From Morchella semilibera (lineage: Eukaryota; Ascomycota; Pezizomycetes; Pezizales; Morchellaceae): a stretch of 64,000 nucleotides of DNA. Both the position numbers and the translations under genes were made by a program. The notes beneath the pieces were generated by a model. That model was not told the DNA's origin. It did not search any database and worked only from the letters and a program-made list of their open reading frames with translations. The stretch lies in the NCBI GenBank assembly GCA_009192285.1, contig CM018604.1, positions 62,001 through 126,000 on the forward strand, in the 5' to 3' direction. Positions 34,883 through 46,400 of this stretch are shown piece after piece (the first letter of the stretch is position 1; each line of letters opens with the position of its first letter).

Positions 34883-36259
34883 TCAGTAAGTACTCCTATA
34901 TGCCTCTGGTGGAACCAGAAACACGGACGGTGGTCCGAGCGGCCTCAATGGGGGCCGCAACGCCGGTCCGGGCGGGCTCGGCAGCCCGTGAGAAGTCTGA
35001 GGACTCAACGGGCTTGGGGGACTCTGTGGACTCGGCGGACCCGACAGACTCGACGGACCCGATAAGCTCGGCGGCACCTCAATCACTGGCCCCGGCATAG
35101 GTGGTACCTGCACCTCAATTGCTGGCCCTGGTCCTGGCGCCGGTGGCCTGATTGGCACCTCCATAACCGGTGGCGCACCTCCTCCTCCTGAGTTATAGGG
35201 GCTCTGATATCCGAAAGGAGGTCCTGGGGACATGAGCGGTGGCGGGAGTTGCGGGGGCGCGGGGTTATAGGAGGCAGAGGAGCTGGAGGAGCTGGAGGAG
35301 CTGGAGCGCCTCCTGCGCCAGAGGAGGAGAAGGAGCACACCCATGAGGGCTACGCCAAAGATGCTACCAACAGCGATACCGCCGATGGCGCCCCCAGAGA
35401 GACTATTGTCTGTGGGGGGGAGGAGGGCGGCGGTGCCAGTGGGGAGGGGTGCTAATGTTGTTGTGGGGGTGGGAATGGGGGTGGGGGTCACAGTGGTGGG
35501 GTTGATAGAGGGAGAGGACGTTTGGGAGCGTGTGGAGGTTGAGAAGGTAGAGGATGTAGAGAGCGTGGAGGTTGAGAAGGAGGAAGCCGGTGTGGATAGT
35601 GTGGAAGTTGGGAAGGAAGATGAAGCGGAGCGTGTAGATGTTGAGGAGGAAGATGAAGCTGAAATGCTGGTGGTATAAGAAGATGTTGGACTACCATAAA
35701 TTATTGATGTAGGCTCAGTGGAGGCAGACGAGACTGAAGGAGAAGTAGGATATACAGGCACCGAACGAGTTGTTGGTATAAAGTTGAAGGAGGAAGTAGA
35801 AATTAGGGAGTCCGAACTTGAAGAGCTATCATACACTGGCACGGAAGTACTGGTAGTTAAATATATGCTTGTTAAGCTCGAGGTTGTAGAAGTAGGAACC
35901 CCAGGGAAAGGATAACTAGGTGACGAAGAGGGCAGCTCTGGAATGAGAGTGTATGTTGGTACACTGGATGACGGGAAAGTGATATAAATGTGTGAGGATG
36001 TCGGCGAAGACAGAATTGTTGATGATATCGGGGGAACATAGGTTAAACAGTCGGAGGTAGAGAGCGAGCTACTGCTTGAAGAAGGGAATATTGGCAGGTA
36101 TGTAGAAGAAGGGGGCGGAGGAGGAAGGAAAGGGTAAGTATCTATATCAGTTGCGCAAGAAGAGGTTGGGGTAGCAATATCTTGAGTAGCTGTCGCAGTT
36201 GTGGTTACTGTGACAGTTACAGTGACGGGTGGGGGACTATTGATGCCAATCGTTAACAT
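34883..36259 (-). CDS. Ser/Thr-rich single-pass cell-surface protein (mucin/sensor-like)
   Basis: From the first in-frame ATG (36259) this gives 458 residues. Residues ~10-30 are a VTVTVTVT-type stretch. The next ~260 residues are over half Ser/Thr/Pro, with repeated TSTLSTPASS-like units, a likely O-glycosylated stalk. A membrane segment follows (GAIGGIAVGSIFGVALMGVLLLLLW) with RRRR directly behind it, so the tail is cytosolic. The remaining ~140 residues are Ser-, then Pro/Gly-rich. This layout is shared by WSC/Mid2-type wall-stress sensors and many fungal GPI-less surface mucins, but no WSC cysteine domain is visible. The ten or so codons before the first ATG read K-L-T-L-L-L-L-I-I-T-L, like a missing signal peptide, with a stop just before and no ATG; see findings. 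Confidence 0.72.
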   Translation of the reverse strand: MLTIGINSPPPVTVTVTVTTTATATQDIATPTSSCATDIDTYPFLPPPPPSSTYLPIFPSSSSSSLSTSDCLTYVPPISSTILSSPTSSHIYITFPSSSVPTYTLIPELPSSSPSYPFPGVPTSTTSSLTSIYLTTSTSVPVYDSSSSSDSLISTSSFNFIPTTRSVPVYPTSPSVSSASTEPTSIIYGSPTSSYTTSISASSSSSTSTRSASSSFPTSTLSTPASSFSTSTLSTSSTFSTSTRSQTSSPSINPTTVTPTPIPTPTTTLAPLPTGTAALLPPTDNSLSGGAIGGIAVGSIFGVALMGVLLLLLWRRRRSSSSSSSSSSASYNPAPPQLPPPLMSPGPPFGYQSPYNSGGGGAPPVMEVPIRPPAPGPGPAIEVQVPPMPGPVIEVPPSLSGPSSLSGPPSPQSPPSPLSPQTSHGLPSPPGPALRPPLRPLGPPSVFLVPPEAYRSTY

Positions 36260-38520
36260 GAGGGTAATGATCAAGAGGAGGAGAGTTAATTTTTATTACC
36301 AATAGAGGCACCAGTCCCTCTCTGTCCCTGGGTCGTAACAAGGTTTTGGTTCGTCTTCCATGTCGTCTAGATATATATGAGTTTAATGGTTAATACCAAA
36401 GATCTTAGGAAAGGGTTGAAAGGTTTATGCAATATATATATATATATCGAAAGACTTCCCCGGTAATATATTCCCAAACATGTGACAATAATTCACATCA
36501 CCCTCAAAATGTGACAAAAAGAACAAAAACTAGAGATGAGCAGTAACTTACAGATGAGATCGATGGCTCCACAAAGCTAATAATTACAAAGTTTCCAGTT
36601 AATTGATCAAAAGACGATATCTCAACGTCGATGGCTGAGCGAAGCTAGGACCTGTGATCAAAATCTGTCAGGGCGAGGCTGCTACGTTAACTGACTTGGT
36701 CGTGAAACTCACTTCTAGCAATCGAGAACGCACGCACGCTATATAAACTGGTACCTGAATAGAAAAGTCGTCCATTGCCCTGACACATTCCCTAGCGGAC
36801 CCTGCATCTGAGTTACCAGGTTTGAGAGGTTGAATGGGTGTGCCATGAAGTCAGGATACTCCTGCGGAAGTGTGCACCAACCAGTCGTTGAACGAATCGG
36901 ATAGGAATGTCGAGCTGGACTATGATAAAGGCGCTGCTGGCATAAAAAAGCAGCAATTAATCATCCAGCTCGTCGCCTCGACTTGACATGATAGAATCCT
37001 AGTCCTAGGCAAAAGTAAGCACAGAAGAAGTCTGGTGGGCATCAGCAGATTTTTACAACTACATGTAGCTGGCGCGGCGATAAAAGTTAAGTTCATGGCT
37101 ATACATTATATTATTCAAGGTTATATATTGAAGTAGAGAGATCCCATTGGATCTGACAGGTATGTTTCATCCAAAAGTCAGTACATACAACCTACATATA
37201 CTGCAGTATCCGGTACATAGGTGCTCTACATACAATAATTTTCTCCCGATCCCACGTACGCCTACAAAATTTTTTGGGGCTCCTTGCCAACCACGTAGGA
37301 TGTATTTTGAGTGTGTGTCGGCAAACTAGGAATTGAAGGCGCCAAGGGTATGCATGTTTCACGACAGGCCCCCCCCCCTCCCCCCAATATCCTAAACAGA
37401 ACGGCGAGCCCTCGTTTCATTGGCTGCCTGATGATCTGAGCATGCTCAATTGATCAATCAATGAATATGATCAACAACCAATCTCATCGCAAGACCAACG
37501 GAATTCAACTGCGTATGCCGCCAACTGGCACATCGAAGTCGAGCCCCGTGTTAAGTTTTACCATGACATGTTCCTCTAACTCCAAAGCCCCTTAAACGTT
37601 TCCGTTGGGCGGTCAGCTACAACTCGAACCTAGTTCTTGAGCTCAAAGGATCAAGAATCCTAATCACAATTCAAGCCCCATTACCAACAACGTGCGCATG
37701 CGCAGTATATGGTGCGGCGCAGCTTAAAGGTGACAAAAATTGCATCGCTTATAACTTTTCAACCAGGCAAGATATCAAAAAATTTGTGAAATAAAATTGT
37801 AGATATAGATATGATAGAGATTTTGATTTCACAGATTTTTGATATCTTGTCTTGTTAAAAAGTAATAAGAGATTGGATTTGCCTGTTTTTGTATGTAAAA
37901 AGCGCCAAGACTTGGTGAAGTGGAACAGTAGGTAGAGTCGCTCACGGGTATGTGGGAATTTTTACTTTTTTTCCTTCCACAGGACAGCTAAACTTATAAA
38001 AACAAGTAAATGCGAGATAGCGTATGAGGTTTGGGTAGTTCATGGTCTTGAATTATGAATTTTTGCAAATTGATTTTGGTACTCACCATGTTGAGACAGA
38101 AAGATCCCCACGTACCCGTGGTCACCACATACCCGTGAGCGAGTCTACATGTATTAACCCATTTATACCAACATAAAGCCAGGGTTTAGTTTTCAGCCGT
38201 AAAGTGGCTGGAATCGAAGGCCCTCATTGGTTCACAAGTAGGTGGAGTGGCTAAGGTTGTTCCAGCTGAGATACTGGCATGGGCATGTCACCTTTAAGAC
38301 GCGCCGCACCATACCCTAGATTTATTTTGCTATCAGCCCACAGCCTACTCTAGCTTCGTACCCCGCAATTATGATAAATATATGATAGCAAGACTTCTCT
38401 GGAAGGAAACCCTGATATGAGAAACATCCTAATTAACATCAACATCATATTATAATCCGAATACAAGCTGTCCTTCTAAAAGATAGAATTTCCCCGAGAT
38501 CCTATGACGGCCTCCCAGAG
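36260..38520. other. Intergenic region with a 602-bp inverted-repeat element
   Basis: Besides the element at 37710-38311 no gene is seen. The pair CGAGCTGGA / TCCAGCTCG at about 36911 and 36964 forms a modest hairpin. A C homopolymer lies near 37371. Confidence 0.5.
37710..38311. mobile_element. 602-bp TA-flanked MITE-like element of nested palindromes
   Basis: The termini are 28-bp inverted repeats with two mismatches, starting TGGTGCGGCGC and ending GCGCCGCACCA, with AAAGGTGACA at their inner side. TA lies on both flanks (37708-37709 and 38312-38313). Inside are two further inverted pairs. One, near 37750-37870, has arms of about 50 bases containing CAAGATATCAAAAA and TTTTTGATATCTTG. Another pairs CGCTCACGGGTATGTGG (about 37940) with CCACATACCCGTGAGCG (about 38124). 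There is no coding capacity. It ends 209 bp before the ATG of the NACHT-ankyrin gene. The first eight bases match those of the CCACCGGTGG family, so one transposase may serve both; that is inference. Confidence 0.85.
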
Positions 38521-41500
38521 ATGGGTTTTCGGGATACACTTCGAGATTTCATCACCCCACCCTCTAAAAAAAAGGCCAAGCGCTCCCCCTTCTCGCCCCA
38601 TTCGAATCAAGTTTCGAGCTCTGGCCTCGATACCACAATCACCCCTCAACCAGCATCCTCCATTCCAAATCTCCCTGTGCTGCTAACCCAGCCTGCCCAA
38701 CCTACAGCAGCTTCTCGGAAGGTCGTTATCAGGAGTCTATGGGATGAGGCCGTAGAAAAGTTGAGTACTGAGGATCAAGAATTTTTCAAGTCGTCCACCA
38801 ACGACAAACTCAATACACTCGAGTTGTTCATTGATGAGACGAAGAAAAAGCGAGACGAATACGAAGAGAAGCGATGGAGATGCACTAGTTGTATTGACAA
38901 GTTTTTAACCCAGCTTGACAAGCTTGCTAAAATTGGGGATGTATTTGTTAAGCAGAGTCCCAGCATTGTCGCTATGCCATGGACTGGTTTCCGATTCCTT
39001 TTGCAGGTTAATATATACCTATAAATACTCAAAATACCTGGACGGCAGGCTTATTGTTACTTTTAGATTCCTTTAAACAATATTGAGATTATTGAGAATG
39101 TTCTTCTGGCGCTAGAATACATCGCGCATACACTTGGTCGATGTGCGATATATGAACAGCTCTACCTAAAGGCTTCGAACCAGACACGTTCCGCGCAGAA
39201 CCTCCGCGCTGCTTTATCAGATCTTTATGCTTCAATTTTGACTTATTTATCTGAGTCAAGGAAACATCTTACCGCAAACACTACAGGTGCGGTACATGTA
39301 GCTTGAAAATTAACCCTCAATTAAATTCGCAGTACTGACTATTCGATAAAGTTCGAGCATTACATAGCACATGGGATCCCTACATATCCAGATTCAAACC
39401 ACTTATGGATAATATCAAGGACTATGAAACGACTATGGAAAGAAACTCCCGTGCGGCTAGAGATGAAAGTACGTATATATAACCCAACTTCCCTAATTTC
39501 TTGCGGATTGCATATATTAACGGACCTCTGAGCTTTCAGATCAAGATTTCATCAATGAGAGGCATGACACTAGTTAGAAAAACTTAATCCTCGTTAACAG
39601 ATAGTAACTTTGGCTTACTTGTGATAGCCCAACGACAGCAGATGGAAAAACTACAGGAGATTCTTAAAACGATGACGATACCACAGATCCAACAGGAGTT
39701 GGAAAAGCTACGCAAATGCATCGAAGAAAACACAAGGGGTATGTTTTTCCTTTAATGATAGAGCGTTTCAAGGCCGTTGACTGACTAGTTCATCTGCAGA
39801 CGCCGAAAGAAATGCCATTTTGAAGTGGCTGTCGGAAGTGTATTACCAAGACCATCACAGTCTCATCAGCTCGAATCGTCACCCTGGTAGTGGCGAGTGG
39901 CTATTTCAAAACGAGAAATTTATTGATTGGAAAGAATCCGCGGAGAGTTCTATTCTTTGGCTACATGGTTCCCGTAAGTTTTCATGCGTTGAATTAATCG
40001 ATTGCAGCCTTACGTCGTTCCAGTGCTACACATGCTCATACTAGAGAACTATAGCTGGTGCTGGAAAAACGAATCTGGTGTTAGTATCCCCCTGTCCCCC
40101 CAGCTGACTCGTGGCCGGTGATAGCCTTGCTAATCAGTTGAGTCTCCGGCCGACACCGCAGGTCAGCAGTAATTGACAGATTCATGGCCACCCAACGTAA
40201 AAGGGAAGCTATTGCATTCTTTTACTGCAAATATGATCAAGAGGAGCGACGAGATCCACCACAAATTCTGAGAGCTATTGTCAAACAGCTCTCTACTGTT
40301 GAACCCGGCTCAAAGCTGCCTCAGTCAATCACAAAGTTATACAAAGAACGCATGGATGCTGGGAATAGTGCAAGTTCTTTGACTATAAGTGAAAGCGTGA
40401 GGCTCTTGACCGAAACAACTGAGGATTGTGAATCTACGCTCATCTGCATCGACGCGCTTGATGAATGCAATAAAGAAACACGCCAAAACCTCCTGAATGC
40501 TCTACAAGAAGTCTTAAGCAAATCGCGTTCTATTGTCAAGGTCTTTATCGCTAGCCGGAATGACCGAGATATTATACTGCGCCTCAATGGTTTACCCAAT
40601 GTCCATATACAACCATCAGACAACCATACGGACATAAGTCGCTTCATAACTGATAAGGTGGATGAATTAGCTGATCAAAATAAGCTGATGTGCGGTTTCG
40701 ATGACATTGAGCTCAGGACAACCATTAAAGAATATATCGCTAGCCGAGCTAGTGGGATGTATGTAAATACACAAAGTTCATTCATCCGATATATTAAATG
40801 AAGATATACTGACTGAAATTCTCGATTTAGGTTCCTTTGGGCTAGCTTACAAATACAAAGTCTTTGCCGCGAAACAACAAGGGACGATCTCGAAAGGGCA
40901 ATGAAAGAGATGCCAGACGGACTAGAGCAGACATTTCACGCGATCCTTGATAGAATTGATGTGCAATCCCCGCGTAGTAAAACGCGCGCAAGAAAGGCTC
41001 TGATGCTCATTCTCGGTGCTCAAGAACCGTTATCATCTCAGGTGCTAGTTCAAGCCCTTGACATGGAATCCAAGGGCGAGGTCAGAACTGGTGGACTCAC
41101 CCCGGATGTCGTGCTTGAGGAGTGCCAGAACTTTGTCATCTTTGATCAAAAACTCAAAGTTTTCCGCTTCGCCCATTCATCTGTCAACGACTTTATTAAA
41201 ACCTTATTCTCCGAGGACGAAGCACATGCCAACTTTGCAGAGATTTGCCTTAGATCTTTTCTTTGGCAGAAATGGGAAGCTCCATTTGTAGAATACGCTC
41301 TCAATTATTGGTACATCCACATTCGGTTATCCAACTCCTACCCGACGAGGGGTAGCTTAATAGAGCTACAGAAAGAGCTCCTACTTTCAACAAAGAATTT
41401 CAGATCGTTCGTTGAAATAATAATTACGCGGAGAGACCTGCTGCAATATGAGGGAAACAAGTATATGCGATTCAAGAAATTACTCCGTCAGGGAGCTACG

Positions 41501-42364
41501 CCATGGGACCTCACCTGCGCGTACGGATTACTTGATATGTGTCTACATTTTCTTGATCTTAGAGAAGGCTCAAATCCCTATGAAATTGATATTGAGCGCG
41601 GTTTGTGCTTGACAGTGGCTTATCAGCGTGAGAATATTTCTAAACGGCTCCTGGAGATACCCTGCATAAATGTCAACTCAAGATGTTTTTTCCATGGTTT
41701 TAGGATGACAGCTCTCATGTATGCAGCAAGATCTAGGAGCGAGGTTATTGCCGAGATGCTACTCGCAAGAGCGGACATCGACGTCAATTGTAAGGACGGT
41801 TTATATAAGACAGCTCTCATACACGCAGTACTAGTTGGGAACGAGGCTATTGCCAAGATGCTACTCGCAAGGGGGGACATTGACGTCAATTGCAAGGATA
41901 ATAATGAGATGACAGCTCTCATGTATGCAGTAATGGGTGGGAACGAGGCTATTGTCAAGATGCTACTCGCAAGGGGGGACATCGACGTCAATTGCAAGGG
42001 TTGTTACATGCGGACCCCCCTACACCACGCGGCGTATCCAGGAGACGACTCTCTGCCGCTCCAGCTCCTCTCGAGGGACGAAACTGATGTCAATGCCAAG
42101 GATAAAACCGGAGCGATACCCATCCACTACACAGTCCACCAAGAAAACTTGCAAGGCCTAAAACATCTACTTCTGAGGGAGGACGTCGACATCAATTGCG
42201 CCAGCAATGAAGGGGATACACCCCTCCGCTGCGCAATAAGTGCCAGGGAAGAAGAGGCTATAAAGCTGTTACTTACAAGAAGTGACCTCATTGTGGAGAA
42301 GGGGCTGGACTACGAATCGTTCGATTTGTCCGAATCAATAAAAGCTGAGTTGGTTGCCAGGTAA
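38521..42364 (+). CDS. NACHT-ankyrin STAND (NLR-like) protein
   Basis: Eight exons: 38521-39006, 39067-39286, 39352-39468, 39601-39738, 39800-39973, 40055-40079, 40162-40758, 40831-42364. They join in frame to 1096 residues. Residues ~75-300 look like the DUF7708-type N-terminal domain of fungal NACHT proteins (SLWDEAVEKLSTED, VAMPWTGFRFLLQIPLNN). The Walker A loop GSPGAGKTNL is built across three exons, with GAGKTNL on a 25-nt exon. Walker B is LICIDALDEC. The C-terminal ~230 residues are ankyrin repeats such as TALMYAVMGGNEAIVKMLLA. Such proteins act as oligomerising switches; several control heterokaryon incompatibility or innate-type responses in fungi. The intron at 39469-39600 is the least certain: an alternative acceptor at 39539 would need a 28-nt second intron. 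The ATG at 38504 opens another frame and was not used. Confidence 0.9.
41738..42000 (+). repeat. Near-identical 102-bp ankyrin repeat units
   Basis: The blocks around 41738, 41836 and 41938 repeat with a 102-bp period (34 codons). Positions ~41836-41895 and ~41938-41997 differ at only a few bases over GGGAACGAGGCTATTG and the following ATGCTACTCGCAAGGGG. Flanking ankyrin units are far more diverged, so the central units look recently duplicated or homogenised. Confidence 0.88.
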
Positions 42365-43078
42365 ATATACCCCTCTGAAAGTGTGCCGTTGTGAGACAGG
42401 GCTGACTTTCGGTCGAGCAGGGCGGCGAAAGGGGAATCTACGGATATCGGAGAGGTTAGGACCTGAAATAGTTGGAACGTCCTTCTCTTTGTCTCATCAC
42501 TTTTCCTTTTATTTGGGGAGGGAGGGGGGGGGTCATGAAATTGTTTTGCGCATTTTGGAGGGTAGTGAGCGTATGATAATAGATGGAGGAGGGGGTGATT
42601 TCTTTATGTACTGCAGATGCATTTTCATGTTGGACTTTGAGTGATTGTGAGCAGTAGGGCGAAGTTATAAAGCCTAGGTCAAGATTTATTTATTGATATC
42701 AGGTTTCTATAATACCTCCATACTAACGCGCCATTGGCACAAAGCCCAATTGATTACTACTACCTCTCAGCCTTGTAACTATACATCCATAGCTATAACC
42801 CGACCCTCCTAAGATGGGTGGCAACAGGCAATTATACATAACCATAAAGCTCATACAATCATACAATCCACCATACAATCCACCATAGTTATAGTATTTT
42901 AAATAGGACGCGGTTATTATTTTCAGTTCAGGAAGGTCCCAACGCGCCTCTCATGTCATACAATATACATGTAAAGCTCCATCCGTTCCTGGCTTAGCCA
43001 TCAGACAAATACGCCCCTACTCTTCGCCCGTGATAATTATGCTCATGAAATATCACTCGGCTCTTGGCACCCAACTCA
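42365..43078. other. Spacer between NACHT gene and Copia element
   Basis: No gene is seen. ACAATCCACCAT recurs in tandem near 42860-42890. The Copia target duplication ACTCA lies at 43074-43078. Confidence 0.6.
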
Positions 43079-43279
43079 TGTTTGAAATATTGACTCTGGC
43101 AGCGAATATAATTCTTGTCCTGTCTGCTTGTAATACAGGAGGGAATTTAATAGCCCTTTTATAATAATAATAGCCTTGGCAAACAGCAGTAATGACATAA
43201 TATAAGAGTGGTCTAGACCTTGCCACAATTATTACATAGGAGGATATATTTTCCCCGGCTCGCAATGATAATCTCAACA
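43079..43279 (-). repeat. Copia 3' LTR
   Basis: On the plus strand it begins TGTTTGAAATATTG and ends AATCTCAACA. It matches the copy at 49087-49287 over the whole length. The purine-rich GAGTGGGAG on the minus strand directly beside its inner edge is a likely polypurine tract. Confidence 0.95.
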
Positions 43280-43499
43280 CTCCCACTCGAGCCCAGGAAA
43301 CAAATATCCTAACAGACAAAATCATAGTAAACTCAAGGTACAAAACTCATGGCAGCCTCCTTAAAACCTATAAAAACCCTTGATCAAGGGAAAAAATATT
43401 AAGGAAAAAGAGTACTCCATATACATGAAAAATAAAGACTCCCACTTGCTCAATATATTCTCGTTCGCTTCGTGCGCTTTGGCCGTTCGATTCGTTTAA

Positions 43500-46400
43500 C
43501 CATATTAGGTATCAGTCGCTTCGTTCGTTGCGTTCGTTCTGCATGAACAGGCCCAATCCAGAGACATGTTTCCAGTGAGTGTATTTAGGCAATGGTTTGG
43601 TCATAATATCGGCAATCATTTCAGTTGTTGGTATATACTGTAGCTTTATAGTCCCTTCTTGGTGTGCTTGTCTGACAAAGTGGTAGCGTATATCGATATA
43701 CTTCGTTCGTTCGTGAAATTTCGGATTCTCAACAAGTGCTATAGCTCCTTGATTATCACCATATAGCAATTGAGGAGTCTGTAGCCATACTCCTGTTGCT
43801 TGTATTTCTTGAAGAAGTCGTGACAACCATATAGCTTCCTTAGCAGCCTCAGAATACCCAACATATTCTGCTTCGGTCGTAGATAATGCTACTACAGATG
43901 ATTTCTGAGATTTCCACGAAATGGCTGCACCACAGAAGGTAAATACATAACCATATGTAGACTTTCTATCTTCTTTATCACCAGCCCAATCTGAATCTGA
44001 ATATCCAGTTGCTAATATCGCTCGATCGTTAGCGTTAAGAGTAGTATCGTTCGTTTCTCGATCGTTAGATAAGGTTGATGGAGTATCGAACGTATCGTGG
44101 TCGAACGAGGTAGAGTCAGAAATAACGGTGCGAGCGGTAACGGATCGATCGTTCGTTTTAGTACCATATATTAAAGCTAAGTACTTGGTGTTTTGTAGAT
44201 ATCTCAAGACTCTTTTGGCAGCTGAACATGCTTCTGATGTAGGATTGCAGTTGAATTGGCTTAAAGTAGAGACAGTATATGCCAAATCAGGTCTTGTAGC
44301 TATCATCAACCACATTAAAGATCCTATCAATGATTGATAATCCTTTTTGAACTCGATCGTATCGTTCGATTCGCTCTCAATCGATCGTTCACGGCGGAGC
44401 GATAGGCCCTGTTCCATAGGAGTTGAAACAGATTTGCAATCCTCCATTCCATATTTTTTCAGCAGATTGTTGATAAACCTGGTTTGACTTATTTCAATAA
44501 CCCCTTCATTACGTTCGATATCGATACCGATATATTGTCGTGCGCTACCGAGGTCGTGTGACGGAGTAACCCGACGCAAAGAAGAAGATGACAATGATGA
44601 CGCAGAAGGACCCGAGGAGCACAGTCTATGCGACGAGGGGACTGACGAAGACAGAGGCGACACCGGCCAGGCACAAGCACAGGCGCAAGCACAGGCACAG
44701 GCGAAGGCAAGGGCAAGAGCAAGGGCACAAGAGCGCAGAGCAGGGAAGGTGAGGACCAGATGGACCTCAACGAGAACGATGATAGGTACTAGGGGTTTCC
44801 TCTTGTGAGAGGACCGAGTCTTTGGTACGAGAGGCTATGGCTTTAGAAATAGGAGTATATTCCTATGTACCGAGATAACAGGAAGACGAGACAGGGAGAA
44901 AAGAAAGAAAGAACTAAGAAAAACATCTAACCCCGCTATTTAACACTTCCCTCCACCAGTCCGCTATGACTCATACATCACCTCATAGAAACCCATAGAA
45001 ATCCGTTACTACCACACCCCGTAATCCTCCCCACCATCTCCGCTGTTCTACATTACCAATCCATCACGCCATCGAACCTCCCAGAACCCAATGACGACAA
45101 CCTCCACCTCGCACTCCCCGCTCTCGCTTAACATTTCCCCAACAACCACAACCGTGCATTGCCTACCAAGTGATCGGGACAAATGCCAAGACGCCGGGAC
45201 AGGTCGGTCATTCGATATCGTTCCTTCAATTTCTGTTTAAGAGCAAGAATCTTGGTGTTATCTGATCCTGTAATGAGGATATCATCAACATATAGAAGAA
45301 CGATCATGTCGCGCGCGTCGGATCGATAAACGTTCGGATCGAAGTTCGATTGTATTAGACCAATTGATATAAAATAGGTATCTATATCCTGATACCATAG
45401 TCTGGGTGCCTGTTTCAAACCATACAGTGCTTTCTGTAGTTTACAGACCTGTTTTGGTTTTCTATCGCTTCGATCGTCATCGTTTGGACCGTTGTTCGCA
45501 TCGATCGTCTCGTTCGTATAAGCAAGCCAACCATAACCTTGAGGTAAGTGCATATATATATCTTCCATAACAGGGGGATTTAAAAAAGCAGTTACCACAT
45601 CCATTTGTTCAACTCGCCAGCCACGTTCGGCCGCGATCGCTATCAAAGACCTAAAGCTCACAAGCTTTGCGACCGGAGCGAACGTTTCATCGAAGTCCAA
45701 ACCTTCAACTTGTTGAAAGCCTTTAATAACAAGACGAGCTTTGTATCTCCTACTTCCATTAGGATTAATCTTGAGTTTATATACCCATTTGCAGTCAATA
45801 ATTGTCTTATCAAAAGGGTCATTTTCCACTGGCACATAAGACCAAGTCTGATTATCAATAAGGGATGAGAATTCTTCTCTCATGGCAACCTTCCACTCAT
45901 TGCACTGACTATGATAAAGGGCTTCCCAGTAGCTAATTGGTTCACCTGCTTCATCTACAGTCGCTGCGTTCGCACGAACCGGTAAAGCGATTCGTTGACG
46001 AAGCGAACGTCGAAGTGCACGCGTTCGTGATTCACGGTCGTCACCGCCTGAACGTCTCAACTCAGGTTGCTCACTAGAGCCTTCATCCACAGTTGGGCCC
46101 ACTGTCTGGATGGCATCAGCTACTTGCTGGAAACTAGTACTCTTCATATCATGAGATACGGAAACACCTTTTTCAGCCCCAATAACTTGCACCTCAGCCA
46201 GTGCAGGGGTAACTGATGGAAGCACATCCAGCGCACCAGACTTAACGGCTGACCTCGTATCGACGACGGAATTAATAGTGCTATTAGAACTGATAGGAAC
46301 AAGTTCATAGTCTATTTGAGAGTCCTCATCTGGAAACTCATATCCATCCATTTCTGGGAAACATTCCTTTAATGCAGGGGTATCTTCGATTTCGTCACGT

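Noticed and set aside
35343-35678. 111-codon plus-strand Val/Glu-rich frame
   Set aside because: Complement of the Ser/Thr repeat stalk of the surface-protein gene.
43053-43343. 96-codon minus-strand frame, also seen at 49079-49288
   Set aside because: It is LTR sequence of the Copia element read as protein; the duplication comes from the two LTRs, not from a gene family.
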